This document shows, piece after piece, positions 17,217 through 26,614 of a stretch of 48,051 bases of DNA. The notes beneath the pieces are model-generated. The model saw only the letters and a program-made list of their open reading frames with translations. It made no database searches and was not told the DNA's origin. The stretch is from positions 1-48,051 of the forward strand of contig JAEUQE010000038.1 of assembly GCA_016789785.1 (NCBI GenBank), read 5' to 3'. Position 1 is the stretch's first letter. Every line of letters begins with the position of its first letter. This stretch comes from Bryobacterales bacterium. GTDB taxonomy: Bacteria > Acidobacteriota > Terriglobia > Bryobacterales > Bryobacteraceae. The translations under genes and the position numbers were made by a program.

Positions 17217-18350
17217 TCAGTGCCGCGTTGCGCTACGCATCTTTCCGATGGCGTGTGCTTCCGCCGTGAAGTCAATCGCCGCTGGGCACCACGTAATGCA
17301 GCGGCCGCAGCCGACGCATCCCGAAGTGCCGAATTGATCCCACCAGGTCGCCAGTTTGTGTGTGATCCACTGGCGATATCGGGCTCCCACTGAGGTGCGT
17401 ACGGAGCCTCCATGAATGTAAGAGAAGTTCAGGTTGAAGCACGAATCCCATCGCCGCCACCTCTCGGCCGTTTGGCCTGTGACGTCGGAGGAGTCTTCGT
17501 AGTTGGCGCAGAAGCATGTCGGGCACACCTGCGTGCAGTTGGTGCACGCCAGGCAGCGCTCCGCCACACGCTCCCAATGGGGCGACTCGGCCTGCGCATG
17601 GAAAGCCTCCCGTAGTTCGCTCGTGTCGAGAGACCTTCGAAACTTCTTCAGAGCCTGTTGATAGGACTCCTCGGCCGCGCTCCGGTCCGCCGGTTGCGGA
17701 TCGCTCAGAGGCAGCCGCTCGAGGATTGCTTCTCCCGCCGTCGAACCGGATTCGATCAGAAACCGGTGCTCGGGTAACAGAATCTCCGTCAGCAGGAGGT
17801 CGAATCCATGGGCCGCGCGGGGACCGGTCCCCATCGAAGAGCAGAAACAGGTCGCTCCCGGCTCGTCGCAATTGACGGCGATCAGGAGCGAAGCCGCACG
17901 GTTTGCCTCGTAGTGCGGATCCCTGTAAGTACCGCCCGTGAATACGCGATCCTGCACGGCAATCGCCTGCAAGTCGCAGGGGCGGACTCCGAGGAATGCG
18001 CGCTTTCGCGGCGGAGGGGTGATCGCGTCCACCTTCATCTGCGCGGATTTCTGCGAGATTTGGTAGAGCTTCACCTCAGGTGGGTATAAGTAGCGCTTCC
18101 AGGATTGAAGCGATGCGGTGGCGCCGAACACTTTGTCTTGTGCGCGCGGCGTCAGGCGATACCGGCCGGGAGCGTGTTCCTCCCGAAAGCCGGAAGCCAG
18201 ATCACCCTCTTCGAGGATGTCGTAGACGATGGCATGATCCCGGATGTGTGGACCGATAACCTCGTAACCCAACTCCTCCAACACCCGCTGGAGTGTGCTG
18301 AGTTGCGTCCGGGCAAGAATGCCTTCCTTCTGATTGCCATTGGACAGCAT
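17217..18350 (-). CDS. Hydrogenase iron-sulfur subunit (beta; HydB, anaerobic sulfite reductase A-like)
   Basis: A 377-residue iron-sulfur protein and the first gene of the hydrogenase operon. The N-terminal two-thirds contains RAFLGVRPCDLQAIAVQD and VNCDEPGATCFCSSMGTG, typical of the HydB/AsrA family. The C-terminal part has two [4Fe-4S] motifs, CLACTNCTQVCPTCFC (about residues 268-283) and CVGCGRCITWCP. It would relay electrons between the flavin subunit and the catalytic pair. A 143-base gap separates it from the next gene, so some genes may be expressed from an internal promoter, though I see no clear one. It is divergent from the kinase genes, with 272 bases between starts. Confidence 0.9.
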   Translation of the reverse strand: MLSNGNQKEGILARTQLSTLQRVLEELGYEVIGPHIRDHAIVYDILEEGDLASGFREEHAPGRYRLTPRAQDKVFGATASLQSWKRYLYPPEVKLYQISQKSAQMKVDAITPPPRKRAFLGVRPCDLQAIAVQDRVFTGGTYRDPHYEANRAASLLIAVNCDEPGATCFCSSMGTGPRAAHGFDLLLTEILLPEHRFLIESGSTAGEAILERLPLSDPQPADRSAAEESYQQALKKFRRSLDTSELREAFHAQAESPHWERVAERCLACTNCTQVCPTCFCANYEDSSDVTGQTAERWRRWDSCFNLNFSYIHGGSVRTSVGARYRQWITHKLATWWDQFGTSGCVGCGRCITWCPAAIDFTAEAHAIGKMRSATRH

Positions 18351-18519
18351 TCACCCAACCGGGTTTGCATTTTGGCTGCCACTGGCAAAGTGTTGATTTC
18401 AGGCCCTCTAGCCTCTGCCGGTAGTGAGTCAACCACAGGCGGCTGCGTCAAAGTGCGCAACCTCCCCCCGATGCGCACGATTCTCCGCCCCCCGCGCCAC
18501 ACCAAACAGGGAACTTGCT

Positions 18520-18539
18520 GAAAGCCCCCTCAGGCTTTC
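18520..18539. promoter_or_regulatory. Inverted repeat in the hydrogenase-kinase divergent region
   Basis: GAAAGCC (18520-18526) and GGCTTTC (18533-18539) flank a six-base loop. This could be an operator or an RNA hairpin in the leader of either divergent transcription unit. No T run follows on either strand, so it is not an obvious terminator. The remainder of 18351-18622 shows no gene. Confidence 0.35.
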
Positions 18540-18622
18540 GCCTGATTGCCGGGGGGGACTCCACCAGCTTACTTTGGGGCAGAAGGTAATCTGCGTAACA
18601 GTGCGCAACGCCGAGGCATTTC

Positions 18623-19615
18623 ATGCCATTTCAACTTGGTTCGATTGTTGATGGTTTCGAGTTTATTGATGTGCTGGACAGCACACGCGAAGAAGTGATC
18701 TACCGCGTCCGGAATCTGGCCGAGGACCGTTTCGAATGTCTGCGGGTCCTCTCCACCGGTTTGCAGGAAGATCCGGAACACATGGAGCGTTTTTTGCGCG
18801 AAAGCCGCGTCCACGCCCGGCTCGTGCATCCGAACATCCTGACGTTTCTCAACGCGCTCGTGCTCAATGGCCAGCCCGTCATCACCACAGAGTATGTGGA
18901 AGGTGTCACGTTGGCCGCACGGCTGGAAGCCGGCTCGATGGCCCCGGAGCAGGCTCTCCGTTACATGATGCAGCTTCTTGCCGCGCTTCGCTGTGCTCAT
19001 GAGATGGGCGTGGTCCACCGGGCTGTCACTCCCGCCAACATCATTCTCACAACACAGAACGTAGTGAAGCTGACTGGCTTTTCCTATGCCCGCGGCGCCG
19101 CCGATCCGCGGCTTACGCAAATCGGCATCTCGCTCGGCGACGCGCACTACATGTCGCCCGAGCAGGTGAAGGGACTCCATCAGATCGACCATCGCAGCGA
19201 TATCTACTCAGCGGGTGTCGTGCTTTACCAGTTGCTCACCGGCCACTGTCCCTTCGACGCCCTCAGCCAGTTCGACCTGATGGCGGCTCAGGTCAACACA
19301 CAGCCGGTTGCTCCCAGCGTGAAGCGCCGGGAGATTTCGGATGAACTGGACGCCATTGTCTTCAAGGCGCTCGAGAAAGATCCGGCGCACCGTTTTGCGG
19401 GCGCAGGGGAATTTGCCCTTGCTCTTCAGCCTCTTCTCGACTCGCCCCAGAAGGCTATAACCCGCACCACGCATTCCGGGCCGCTGCAACCCGGGCATCG
19501 CGCCGCACCAGCCGTCCCTTCCGAGAGGGTCTTTGGCTTCCATGTCAACGACATTGTCGTCTTTGGGATCTCCCTGCTGGTGATCGCGGCGGTGTTCCTC
19601 ATGGTCCAGACCTGA
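18623..19615 (+). CDS. Membrane-anchored Ser/Thr pseudokinase
   Basis: 330 residues with a clear bacterial (PknB-like) kinase fold: YVEGVTLAARLE, HYMSPEQVKGLHQIDHRSDI, YSAGVVLYQLLTGHCPFD and FKALEKDPAHRFAGAGEF. The catalytic residues are gone. The glycine-rich loop is replaced by VLDSTREEVIYRV (17-29), the ATP-binding Lys by Arg (CLRVL, R41), the HRD aspartate by Ala (VHRAVTPAN, A134) and the DFG aspartate by Thr (KLTGFSY, T151). A C-terminal membrane span, DIVVFGISLLVIAAVFLMV, anchors it with the kinase-like domain in the cytoplasm. The next gene, 7 bases downstream, encodes an active-looking kinase of the same family; the pair probably arose by duplication. A scaffold or allosteric partner role is inferred. 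Confidence 0.88.
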   Translation: MPFQLGSIVDGFEFIDVLDSTREEVIYRVRNLAEDRFECLRVLSTGLQEDPEHMERFLRESRVHARLVHPNILTFLNALVLNGQPVITTEYVEGVTLAARLEAGSMAPEQALRYMMQLLAALRCAHEMGVVHRAVTPANIILTTQNVVKLTGFSYARGAADPRLTQIGISLGDAHYMSPEQVKGLHQIDHRSDIYSAGVVLYQLLTGHCPFDALSQFDLMAAQVNTQPVAPSVKRREISDELDAIVFKALEKDPAHRFAGAGEFALALQPLLDSPQKAITRTTHSGPLQPGHRAAPAVPSERVFGFHVNDIVVFGISLLVIAAVFLMVQT

Positions 19616-19622
19616 TTCCAAA

Positions 19623-21086
19623 ATGCCGATCCAACCAGGCCAAATCGTCGGCGACTACCTCGTGCTCGAGCCACTCGGCGCCGGCGGCACTGGCCGTGTG
19701 TTCAAGGTGGAGCACCTCGTCACCAAGCGCCTGGAAGCGATGAAATTGCTGCTTGCCGGGGAGGCCGCCACCTCCGAACAGGTGCAGCGCTTCGAACGGG
19801 AGATCCGCCTTCAGGCAACTCTGCGGCATCCCAACATCGCTCCGGTTTTCAACGCCTTCTTCCACGAAGGCTGCCTCTTCATGGTGATGGAACTGCTGGA
19901 CGGGGCTTCCCTGGAGAGCCTCATCAGCGGTGGAATGCTTCCTCCCAATCGCGTCCTGCGCATCATCCGCCAGGTTCTCTCGGCCCTCGACCACGCGCAC
20001 TGCCGCGGCGTGCTGCATCGCGACATCTCCACGGCGAACATCATGATCGGCGTCAACGACGAGGTGAAGCTCACGGACTTCGGGCTGGCGATTCATCGGG
20101 AAGAAGTGAGGCTCACCGTTTCCGGCACACCGGTCGGCTCCTACTACTACATGTCGCCCGAGCAAGTGCGTGGAAAAGAAGCTCTCGATTCGCGTACGGA
20201 CCTCTACTCCTGTGGCGCGGTGCTGTATGAACTGGCGACGGGACAGAAACCGTTCGCCCACGCCGATGCCTTCTCGCTGATGGAAGCGCACACGCAGCAG
20301 GACCCGAGAAGACCTCGCGATTTACAGCCGGCCATCCCCGTGGCGGTGGAAGACGCGATCCGCCGAGCGATGGCGAAGGATCGGAGCCAACGCTTCTCAT
20401 CCGCCGCCGAGTTTCTCGCGGCCTTGAATGCTGTGGGGGCTACCACCCCGGTCCCCGCTCGCGGACACGAGCGCCCCTGGCTCGCTTTGACCGCAAGCCT
20501 TGTGATCGTGCTGGCGACGGTGGCCGGCGCGCTATGGCTCGCCAGGTCAAACCCGGAAAGTGCGCCTACCGCCGCTGTCAGCGCCGTTCCGGACACGGCT
20601 GTTGTGGCGCCCGCGGAGGCTCCGCCAGTGCTGCCGCTCTTTCCGGCCGCCGAGAGCGCGCTTCCCGAAGCGGTGGTGCGATCAAGCGCGAAGCCAGTGG
20701 CGAAGCCGAAAGTCGCGACCAAAGTCCGGGATCGGGCGGAACCCAGCGTTCCGTCGCGTCCGCGAGTGCTGCTTGCGAACAAGGAGACGGAGACAGCGCT
20801 GCCCCCAACCGCTGCCGTGAAGGAGGAACCCGTTTCTCCGGAATCCGCTGCTACACCCGCTCCCTCATCCCACGCGGCTGTGCCACTGCCTCCGCAAGGG
20901 ACTGAGCCTGCCTCGGCGGAAAAGCAGGAGCCGGCCGCCCGCCGCCCGAGCCGCTGGGGCCGCCTGCGCGTGTTGAACCCGGCCCGGATCTTTCAGCGAG
21001 GCGAAACATCCGGTAAGGCCGAAAAGCCAGGCAACGCCGACAAACCGGTGAAGGAAGTCCAGCCCAGCCCGCTACGCCAGCCCTGA
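19623..21086 (+). CDS. Membrane-anchored Ser/Thr protein kinase (PknB/Hanks type)
   Basis: 487 residues with an apparently intact kinase domain at about 12-270: P-loop LGAGGTGRVFKVE, ATP Lys K41 in EAMKLL, HRDISTANIM with D134, TDFG with D152, and MSPEQVRGKEALDSRTDLYS. The catalytic loop has Ser in place of the usual Lys after HRD, as in the HRD-[IV]-S-P-x-N variant seen in other bacterial kinases. One membrane span follows (LALTASLVIVLATVAGALWL). About 180 residues rich in Pro, Ala, Lys and Glu, with no recognised sensor domain, lie beyond it. The tail is low-complexity, unlike PASTA-type receptors. It is paired with the pseudokinase and divergent from the hydrogenase operon; whether they are linked is untested. 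Confidence 0.92.
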   Translation: MPIQPGQIVGDYLVLEPLGAGGTGRVFKVEHLVTKRLEAMKLLLAGEAATSEQVQRFEREIRLQATLRHPNIAPVFNAFFHEGCLFMVMELLDGASLESLISGGMLPPNRVLRIIRQVLSALDHAHCRGVLHRDISTANIMIGVNDEVKLTDFGLAIHREEVRLTVSGTPVGSYYYMSPEQVRGKEALDSRTDLYSCGAVLYELATGQKPFAHADAFSLMEAHTQQDPRRPRDLQPAIPVAVEDAIRRAMAKDRSQRFSSAAEFLAALNAVGATTPVPARGHERPWLALTASLVIVLATVAGALWLARSNPESAPTAAVSAVPDTAVVAPAEAPPVLPLFPAAESALPEAVVRSSAKPVAKPKVATKVRDRAEPSVPSRPRVLLANKETETALPPTAAVKEEPVSPESAATPAPSSHAAVPLPPQGTEPASAEKQEPAARRPSRWGRLRVLNPARIFQRGETSGKAEKPGNADKPVKEVQPSPLRQP

Positions 21087-21154
21087 ATCCGCGAACACGA
21101 GTCCTCGATTGCGTTCCAGCGCGATAAGACCGCCAGCATCAAACGTGATGCCCG

Positions 21155-21430
21155 TCAAGCAGCCTTCCCGGGCGTAGGCTTTCTGGTCCGCCGCTTTTGC
21201 GGTGAAAGCGCCTTCTTGGCCCACGCGCGCTCTTTCGGTGTCAGCGGCCCGCCCGACTCCATCAGACCCTGGTCAACCATGGCGCTGAACTCGGAGGAAT
21301 TCAGGAGCGTCCGTTGAACAGCACGCTGGATAAAACCGGAGACGCTTGCCGACTCGTGAATCGACACACGTCTGCGGATCTCCTCGATTTGCTCTTGCTG
21401 GAGGGTGATGGTGATCTTCACGGTCGCCAT
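21155..21430 (-). CDS. Ribbon-helix-helix (antitoxin-like) protein, no toxin partner seen
   Basis: A 91-residue protein from the ATG at 21430. It begins ATVKITITLQQEQIEEIRRR, a beta strand followed by a helix, then ESASVSGFIQRAVQRTLLNS, the second helix of a MetJ/Arc/CopG-type ribbon-helix-helix fold. The C-terminus is short and basic (PQKRRTRKPTPGKAA). Such proteins bind DNA as dimers and often serve as antitoxins. No toxin gene is next to it: downstream is the kinase gene on the other strand after 68 bases, and upstream is the divergent sulfatase. It may be an orphan antitoxin or an autonomous regulator. The start is 66 bases from the sulfatase ATG, so it could control that gene. Confidence 0.65.
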   Translation of the reverse strand: MATVKITITLQQEQIEEIRRRVSIHESASVSGFIQRAVQRTLLNSSEFSAMVDQGLMESGGPLTPKERAWAKKALSPQKRRTRKPTPGKAA

Positions 21431-21496
21431 ACAACTGACCGTACCATGAGAAGATGTCACTTGCCTCCCGCCGTGACCTCGCCTATTGTGGGCAAG

Positions 21497-23062
21497 ATGC
21501 CTGCACTCGCCACCCCCCGGCCCACGCGCCGCCAACTGCTCGCCACCGCCGCGTCATTCGCCATCGGCTCATGCGCGAAATCGCGCCGGCCAAACATCCT
21601 CTTCGCCATCGCCGACGACATGTCCTACCCGCATGCCGGCGCATACGGCGATCGTGTGGTGCGCACACCTGCCTTCGACCGTGTCGCCCGTGAAGGCGTG
21701 CTCTTCCACAATGCTTTCTGCTGCTCCCCCTCTTGCACTCCGTCCCGTAGCGCAGTTCTCGCGGGGCGTCCCATCTGGCAGACCGGCGAGGGCGGTGTCC
21801 TCTACGGCACCCTCCCGCGCGGCCTCCCGCTTTACACTGACTTGCTCGCCAACGCCGGATATCACGTTGGTTTCACGGGCAAGGGCTGGTCGCCTGGGAA
21901 CTGGCGTGCCGGCGGACGCACCACACACCCGAACGGCACGGAGTTCAACACGCGCCTACACTCCGAGCCCGTCCCCGCCGGCATCGACAAACGCGACTAC
22001 GCCGCCAATTTTCAGGATTTTCTCGCGCAGCGGCCCGATGGGGCACCCTTCGCCTTCTGGTTCGGCTGTACCGAGCCGCACCGCGTCTACGAAGAGGGCG
22101 TTGGGCTGAAGTCCGGAAAGCGCCTCCAGGACGTCAAGGTGCCGCCATTCCTTCCCGATACGGAAGAAATTCGCAGCGACTTACTCGATTACTATTTTGA
22201 GGTCGAATGGTTCGACCAGAAGTTACAGAAGATGCTTGCCGTGCTCGAACGTTCGGGTGAGATGGACCGCACCATCGTAGTTGTCACCAGCGATAACGGC
22301 ATGCCGTTCCCGCGCGCGAAGGTGAATCTCTATGACTGGGGCGTGCACATGCCTCTCGCGATCCGCTGGCCCGACCGTATCGCCAAGCCAGGCCGCGCCA
22401 TCTCTGAATTCGTCAGCCACACCAGCTTTGCCCCGACGTTCCTCGAAGCCGCCGGCATCGCGCCTCCGGCAGCAATGGAAGGCCGGAGTCTGCTGCCGCT
22501 GCTGTACACCACCGCGCCCGACAAATCGCGCGACTTCGCAGTGACCGCGCTCGAACGGCATACCATGTGCCGGCCCGATGGCGCCACTTACCCTTGCCGC
22601 GCGATCCGCACCGCCGGCTATCTGTACATCCGCAACTTCGCGCCCGACCGCTGGCCGACCGGGGGCGAGTTCCTCTCCTCGAACAAGACCACTCACGGCG
22701 ACGTCGACGCCTGTCCCACGAAAACCTACATGCTCAGCGATCAGGCCCGCGCCGATCACCCGGAACTGTACGACCTCGCCTTTGGCCGCCGCCCCCACGA
22801 AGAACTCTATGATGTGAACACTGACCCGGGGCAGATCCGCAACCTGGCCAGCGATGCCGCCTCCCGCACCGCACGCAATGCGCTCAGCGCGCGTCTCGAC
22901 GCCTACCTCAAGCGCACGGGAGACCCTCGTATTGCGGGCCGCGATCCCTGGCAGCAATACGTTTACCACCAGACCACCGGCTACGGCGCCAGTTTCAATC
23001 TCAGCCTCCCGGAAGAGCAACGCCGCGCTGCACGCGAGCGCGACACGCACAAGCCCGAGTAA
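21497..23062 (+). CDS. Tat-exported, possibly lipid-anchored sulfatase (Cys-type)
   Basis: About 521 residues from the ATG at 21497. The N-terminus TRRQLLATAASFAIGSC combines a twin-arginine motif with a lipobox-like IGSC, suggesting a Tat-exported lipoprotein. The sulfatase features are RPNILFAIADDMSYPHAGAY (metal ligands D40 and D41), CTPSRSAVLAGR with C80 as the formylglycine precursor, and TSDNGMPFPRAKVNLYDWG. The C-terminal ELYDVNTDPGQIRNLA is also typical. Longer in-frame starts upstream (as far as 21314) would add a non-signal-like extension and are disfavoured. It is the second sulfatase here but is not closely similar to the one at 3912. Substrate unknown; no maturase is nearby. Confidence 0.9.
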   Translation: MPALATPRPTRRQLLATAASFAIGSCAKSRRPNILFAIADDMSYPHAGAYGDRVVRTPAFDRVAREGVLFHNAFCCSPSCTPSRSAVLAGRPIWQTGEGGVLYGTLPRGLPLYTDLLANAGYHVGFTGKGWSPGNWRAGGRTTHPNGTEFNTRLHSEPVPAGIDKRDYAANFQDFLAQRPDGAPFAFWFGCTEPHRVYEEGVGLKSGKRLQDVKVPPFLPDTEEIRSDLLDYYFEVEWFDQKLQKMLAVLERSGEMDRTIVVVTSDNGMPFPRAKVNLYDWGVHMPLAIRWPDRIAKPGRAISEFVSHTSFAPTFLEAAGIAPPAAMEGRSLLPLLYTTAPDKSRDFAVTALERHTMCRPDGATYPCRAIRTAGYLYIRNFAPDRWPTGGEFLSSNKTTHGDVDACPTKTYMLSDQARADHPELYDLAFGRRPHEELYDVNTDPGQIRNLASDAASRTARNALSARLDAYLKRTGDPRIAGRDPWQQYVYHQTTGYGASFNLSLPEEQRRAARERDTHKPE

Positions 23063-23137
23063 CCCTCCGCCGGCGGCCCCTCGAATTGTCACAAGGCGGC
23101 CCGACTTGCGACCATAGAACTTTGCAGAAGTTTTCCA

Positions 23138-24709
23138 ATGAAGTTAGGTATTGATTTCGGTACAACACGAGTGGTGGTTGCGGCAGTAGACCGCGGCAAC
23201 TACCCGGTGGTCACGTTTGACACGGTCGACGGAGCGGCTGAGCAGTGGTTCCCGCCCCTGGTTGCGGTTCGGGGAGGCGACAGGCTCTATGGGTGGGACG
23301 CCTACGCGGCACAAGCGGACGCGTCCTGGACCGTCATTCGATCTCTGAAGCGTCTGCTCGACGAAGCGGGTCCCAACACCCACCTGGAAATCGGCGACCA
23401 GACCATCCCCCTCATGGCGTTGCTGCGCTGCCTGACAGGAGCGCTGATGCACTGCCTGCGCGAGCGGTCGAGCTTGCAACTGGAGCCGGGCGAAAAGATC
23501 GAGGTGATGCTCGGCGTTCCCGCCAACGCCAACAGCAACCAGCGTTTTCTCACAGCGGAAGCATTCCGCCAGTCCGGCTTCGAAGTGCTCGGGATTCTCA
23601 ATGAGCCATCGGCCGCATCCATCGAGTACGGCCATCGCAATCCGGTCAAGGGGCCGCAGCGTCTGGTGGTCTACGATCTCGGCGGCGGCACCTTCGATGC
23701 TTCACTCGTCGAGCACGATGATAAGACGCACTCTGTCGTCGCGAACGAAGGCATCGCGACGCTCGGCGGCGACGACTTCGATCATCTCCTGGCTGAGATT
23801 GCCCTCGAACAGGCCGGCGTCACGTTCGACCAGTTGTCGCAAGGCGAGAGCTTTCGTCTGTTTGAAGAGTGCCGCGTGAAGAAGGAGAGCGTGCATCCGA
23901 ACACGCGCAAGATCACGGTGGATCTCGGTGTGGTGCGCGAAGGCCTGCCGGTGGCATCGGTCCCTGTCTCGGACTACTTCGATCGGGCGCGCCCCTACGT
24001 CGATGAGACGCTGCATGCCGTCCAGGATCTGATTTCGAAGAGCGGCATGGACACCGTCGACACGCTCTATGTCACCGGAGGCGGGAGTGAGTTGCCGCTT
24101 ATCGGGCGTGTGCTTCGCGAGGAGTTCGGCAGACGCATGAAGCGCTCCTCTCATTCGCGGTCGGCGACAGCGATCGGCCTTGCGATCCAAGCCGATGCTT
24201 CCGCGGGCTACGAATTGCGCGACCAGTTCACGCGCAACTTCGGTGTCTGGCGCGAGGCCGATTCCGGACGCCGCATCATCTTCGATCCGCTGTTCGTCAA
24301 GGGCACACCGTTGCCCGCGCCCGGCGAGTCGTCGGTCGAGATCATGCGACGCTACCAGCCCGTCCACAACATTGGCCACTTCCGCTACCTGGAATGCAGC
24401 TATGTGAACGAGTTTGGCCAGCCCGCCGGCGACATCACGATTTGGGATGAGATCCAGTTTCCTTTCGATCCCGTGCTGCAGGGCGAGTCCGACCTCTCCT
24501 CAATCCAGGTCGGATTTTCCGAAAGCGCACGCGCTGAACGTGTGGAAGAGTCCTACCGTCTAAGCCCGGAGGGACTCGTCATCGTCGCCATCCGCGACCT
24601 TGTTTCGAAGTATGATCGTTCCTGGTCGCTTGGACGTTGGGCGCCGAAAACCACCACCATCAAAGCGACGCGCAAACGAAAATCCCGAAGCAAGCCGCAA
24701 TCCGCATGA
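23138..24709 (+). CDS. Hsp70/DnaK-like ATPase with short, non-canonical C-terminus
   Basis: 523 residues. The actin-like ATPase domain is intact: [18 protein letters not shown] (phosphate 1), [33 protein letters not shown] (phosphate 2) and [20 protein letters not shown] (adenosine). DnaK itself is about 640 residues. Here the part after the ATPase domain (about 370-523) has no recognisable helical lid and ends in a basic tail ([12 protein letters not shown]). It contains beta-type segments that may be a reduced substrate-binding domain. This matches the heterogeneous 'Hsp70 family protein' group rather than a housekeeping chaperone, and no dnaJ or grpE is adjacent. Its stop overlaps the antiporter ATG by 4 bases, so the two are coupled. 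Client unknown. Confidence 0.88.
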   Translation: MKLGIDFGTTRVVVAAVDRGNYPVVTFDTVDGAAEQWFPPLVAVRGGDRLYGWDAYAAQADASWTVIRSLKRLLDEAGPNTHLEIGDQTIPLMALLRCLTGALMHCLRERSSLQLEPGEKIEVMLGVPANANSNQRFLTAEAFRQSGFEVLGILNEPSAASIEYGHRNPVKGPQRLVVYDLGGGTFDASLVEHDDKTHSVVANEGIATLGGDDFDHLLAEIALEQAGVTFDQLSQGESFRLFEECRVKKESVHPNTRKITVDLGVVREGLPVASVPVSDYFDRARPYVDETLHAVQDLISKSGMDTVDTLYVTGGGSELPLIGRVLREEFGRRMKRSSHSRSATAIGLAIQADASAGYELRDQFTRNFGVWREADSGRRIIFDPLFVKGTPLPAPGESSVEIMRRYQPVHNIGHFRYLECSYVNEFGQPAGDITIWDEIQFPFDPVLQGESDLSSIQVGFSESARAERVEESYRLSPEGLVIVAIRDLVSKYDRSWSLGRWAPKTTTIKATRKRKSRSKPQSA

Positions 24710-25806
24710 AAGATCTCTTGAAGCCGTCGCTCAACTGGCTGTTGGTGTTCGTTCCTGTCGCGTTGTATCTGGAGCATTTCTCGCCCGATGCGCACACGGC
24801 GATCTTCCTCTCCGCCTGCCTCGCTATCATTCCTCTGGCGGGATGGCTCGGCCATGCGACCGAGCATCTGGCCGCGCGCACGAGCGAGGCCGTCGGCGGC
24901 TTGCTCAATGCGACCTTTGGCAATGCGGCGGAGCTGATCATCGCGCTCATCGCGCTCCGCAAGGGCTTGTACGACGTGGTGAAGGCGTCGCTCACGGGCT
25001 CCATCATCGGCAACGTGCTGCTGGTGCTCGGTGCGGCGTGTCTCGCGGGCGGGCTGAAATTCAAGATCCTCCGCTTCAATGCCGCTGGCGCGCGCTCTCA
25101 AGCGAGTTTGCTGACGCTCTCCGCCATCGCGCTGATCATGCCCGCCGCGTTTCATTATCTGGGTGGCGCGGAGGCGATCAAGAAAGAGGCGGGTCTCAGT
25201 CTCGAAATCGCTGTCGTCCTCCTGATCACCTACTTCGCAAGCCTTCTCTTCACGCTGCACACGCATAAGACGCTGTTTCAGAGTTCTTCCGAAGTGGAGG
25301 AGGTCGAAACACCGCATGAGACGTGGAGCGTCGGCAAATCGATGGGCGTTCTCGTCGGCGCGACCGCTCTGGTGGCATGGATGAGCGAAGTGCTGGTTGG
25401 ATCCGTGGAGCAGGCCGCGCACGCCTTCGGAATGACGAGTGTGTTCGTCGGCGTCATCGTGGTTGCGATTGTCGGCAATGCGGCGGAGCATAGCACCGCG
25501 ATCCTCATGGCGATGAAGAATCGCATGGATCTCGCGCTCGGAATCGCGATTGGCAGCAGCCTGCAGATTGCGCTGTTTGTCGCGCCGGTACTGGTTCTGG
25601 CAAGCTATGCCGTGGGCCCTCGTCCGATGGACCTGGTGTTCACGCCCGCCGAGGTGGTCGCGGTGGTGCTGGCGGTTGCGATTACCGGACAGATTTCGGG
25701 CGACGGCGAGTCGCACTGGCTGGAGGGTGTCCAACTGCTGGCGGTGTACGTCATCCTCGGAATCGTGTTCTACTTCTTGCCGGAAGTGGCGGGAGCCAAA
25801 CACTGA
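24706..25806 (+). CDS. Ca2+/H+ antiporter (CaCA superfamily, CAX type)
   Basis: An integral membrane exchanger of 366 residues that probably exports calcium in return for protons. The two inverted repeats each carry the signature helix: [18 protein letters not shown] (about residues 64-81) and [18 protein letters not shown] in the second half. Both contain the essential Glu in G-N-A-A-E. About eleven hydrophobic segments can be seen, and the acidic loop between the halves ([13 protein letters not shown]) is a usual feature. The ATG at 24706 overlaps the Hsp70-like stop (ATGA); an in-frame start further upstream would overlap that gene by about 70 bases and is unlikely. It is followed after 43 bases by an SDR gene. 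Confidence 0.92.
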   Translation: MKDLLKPSLNWLLVFVPVALYLEHFSPDAHTAIFLSACLAIIPLAGWLGHATEHLAARTSEAVGGLLNATFGNAAELIIALIALRKGLYDVVKASLTGSIIGNVLLVLGAACLAGGLKFKILRFNAAGARSQASLLTLSAIALIMPAAFHYLGGAEAIKKEAGLSLEIAVVLLITYFASLLFTLHTHKTLFQSSSEVEEVETPHETWSVGKSMGVLVGATALVAWMSEVLVGSVEQAAHAFGMTSVFVGVIVVAIVGNAAEHSTAILMAMKNRMDLALGIAIGSSLQIALFVAPVLVLASYAVGPRPMDLVFTPAEVVAVVLAVAITGQISGDGESHWLEGVQLLAVYVILGIVFYFLPEVAGAKH

Positions 25807-25849
25807 ACGTTGGAACCGGCGGTCTGCGAAGGATTGGAGAATCAGAGCA

Positions 25850-26614
25850 ATGCTTGCTGAATTCAAAGGAAAAACGGCGCTCGTGACGGGTGCTTCGCGC
25901 GGCATCGGCGCGGCCACGGCGGTGACGCTGGCCCAGAACGGCTGCGCGCGGGTCGTGATTCATTACAACTCGCATGCTGAAGGCGCCGAACAAGTCATGA
26001 ACAGCATTCGCGCCGCGGGCGCCGAGACAGCCGCGATGCAAGCGGACCTCGCCACGCCGGCGGGGATTCGCGAACTTCGCGAGAAGATGCGCGTCACCGT
26101 GCCTGATGTCGACATTCTGATCAACAACGCGGGATCGCTGGTGCAGCGCGCATTGCTTGCGGACTTCAGCGAGGATTTGTTCGATCGCGTGATGGATCTC
26201 AACTTCCGCAGCGCATGGTTTCTTTCGCAGGAAGCCGCACCGGCGATGGTGCGCAAGGGCTGGGGCGTGATCGTGAACTTGAGTTCGATTGCCGCGCGTC
26301 ATGGCGGTGGGCCGGGAGCCGCGATCTATTCCGCGTCGAAGGCGGCGGTCGCCTGCATCACCAAGGGTCTTGCGAAGGAACTTGCGCCGAAGGGCATTCG
26401 CGTGAACGCCGTGAGCCCGGGCACGGTGGACAATGATTTCCACGCGAAATTTTCGACGGCCGAGATGCTGGAAGCGATGCGCAAATCCGCGCCCATGGGC
26501 AAGCTCGGCGACAATCAGGAAGTCGCGGACACGATCCTCTTCCTGTGCTCCGAGAAAGCCCGCTACATCCAGGGCCAGACCATCGAGATCAACGGCGGCA
26601 TGTTCATGGTTTAG
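25850..26614 (+). CDS. Short-chain dehydrogenase/reductase (FabG-like SDR)
   Basis: A 254-residue classical SDR that should oxidise or reduce a carbonyl/hydroxyl group with NAD(P). Cofactor-binding TGASRGIG is at residues 13-20, NNAG near 93, the catalytic Ser in VNLSSIAAR, Tyr-x3-Lys in YSASKAA, and a C-terminal GQTIEINGGMFM. The start at 25850 has GGAGA about 9 bases upstream; a longer open frame extends back inside the antiporter gene and is not used. The sequence resembles 3-oxoacyl-ACP reductases, but this family is too broad for a substrate call. It ends the Hsp70/antiporter cluster and converges on the methyltransferase gene across a repeat element. Confidence 0.9.
   Translation: MLAEFKGKTALVTGASRGIGAATAVTLAQNGCARVVIHYNSHAEGAEQVMNSIRAAGAETAAMQADLATPAGIRELREKMRVTVPDVDILINNAGSLVQRALLADFSEDLFDRVMDLNFRSAWFLSQEAAPAMVRKGWGVIVNLSSIAARHGGGPGAAIYSASKAAVACITKGLAKELAPKGIRVNAVSPGTVDNDFHAKFSTAEMLEAMRKSAPMGKLGDNQEVADTILFLCSEKARYIQGQTIEINGGMFMV

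Noticed and set aside
24553..25917. A 454-codon minus-strand frame opposite the Ca2+ antiporter
   Set aside because: The antiporter signatures on the plus strand are unmistakable and the antisense product has no membrane or domain pattern.
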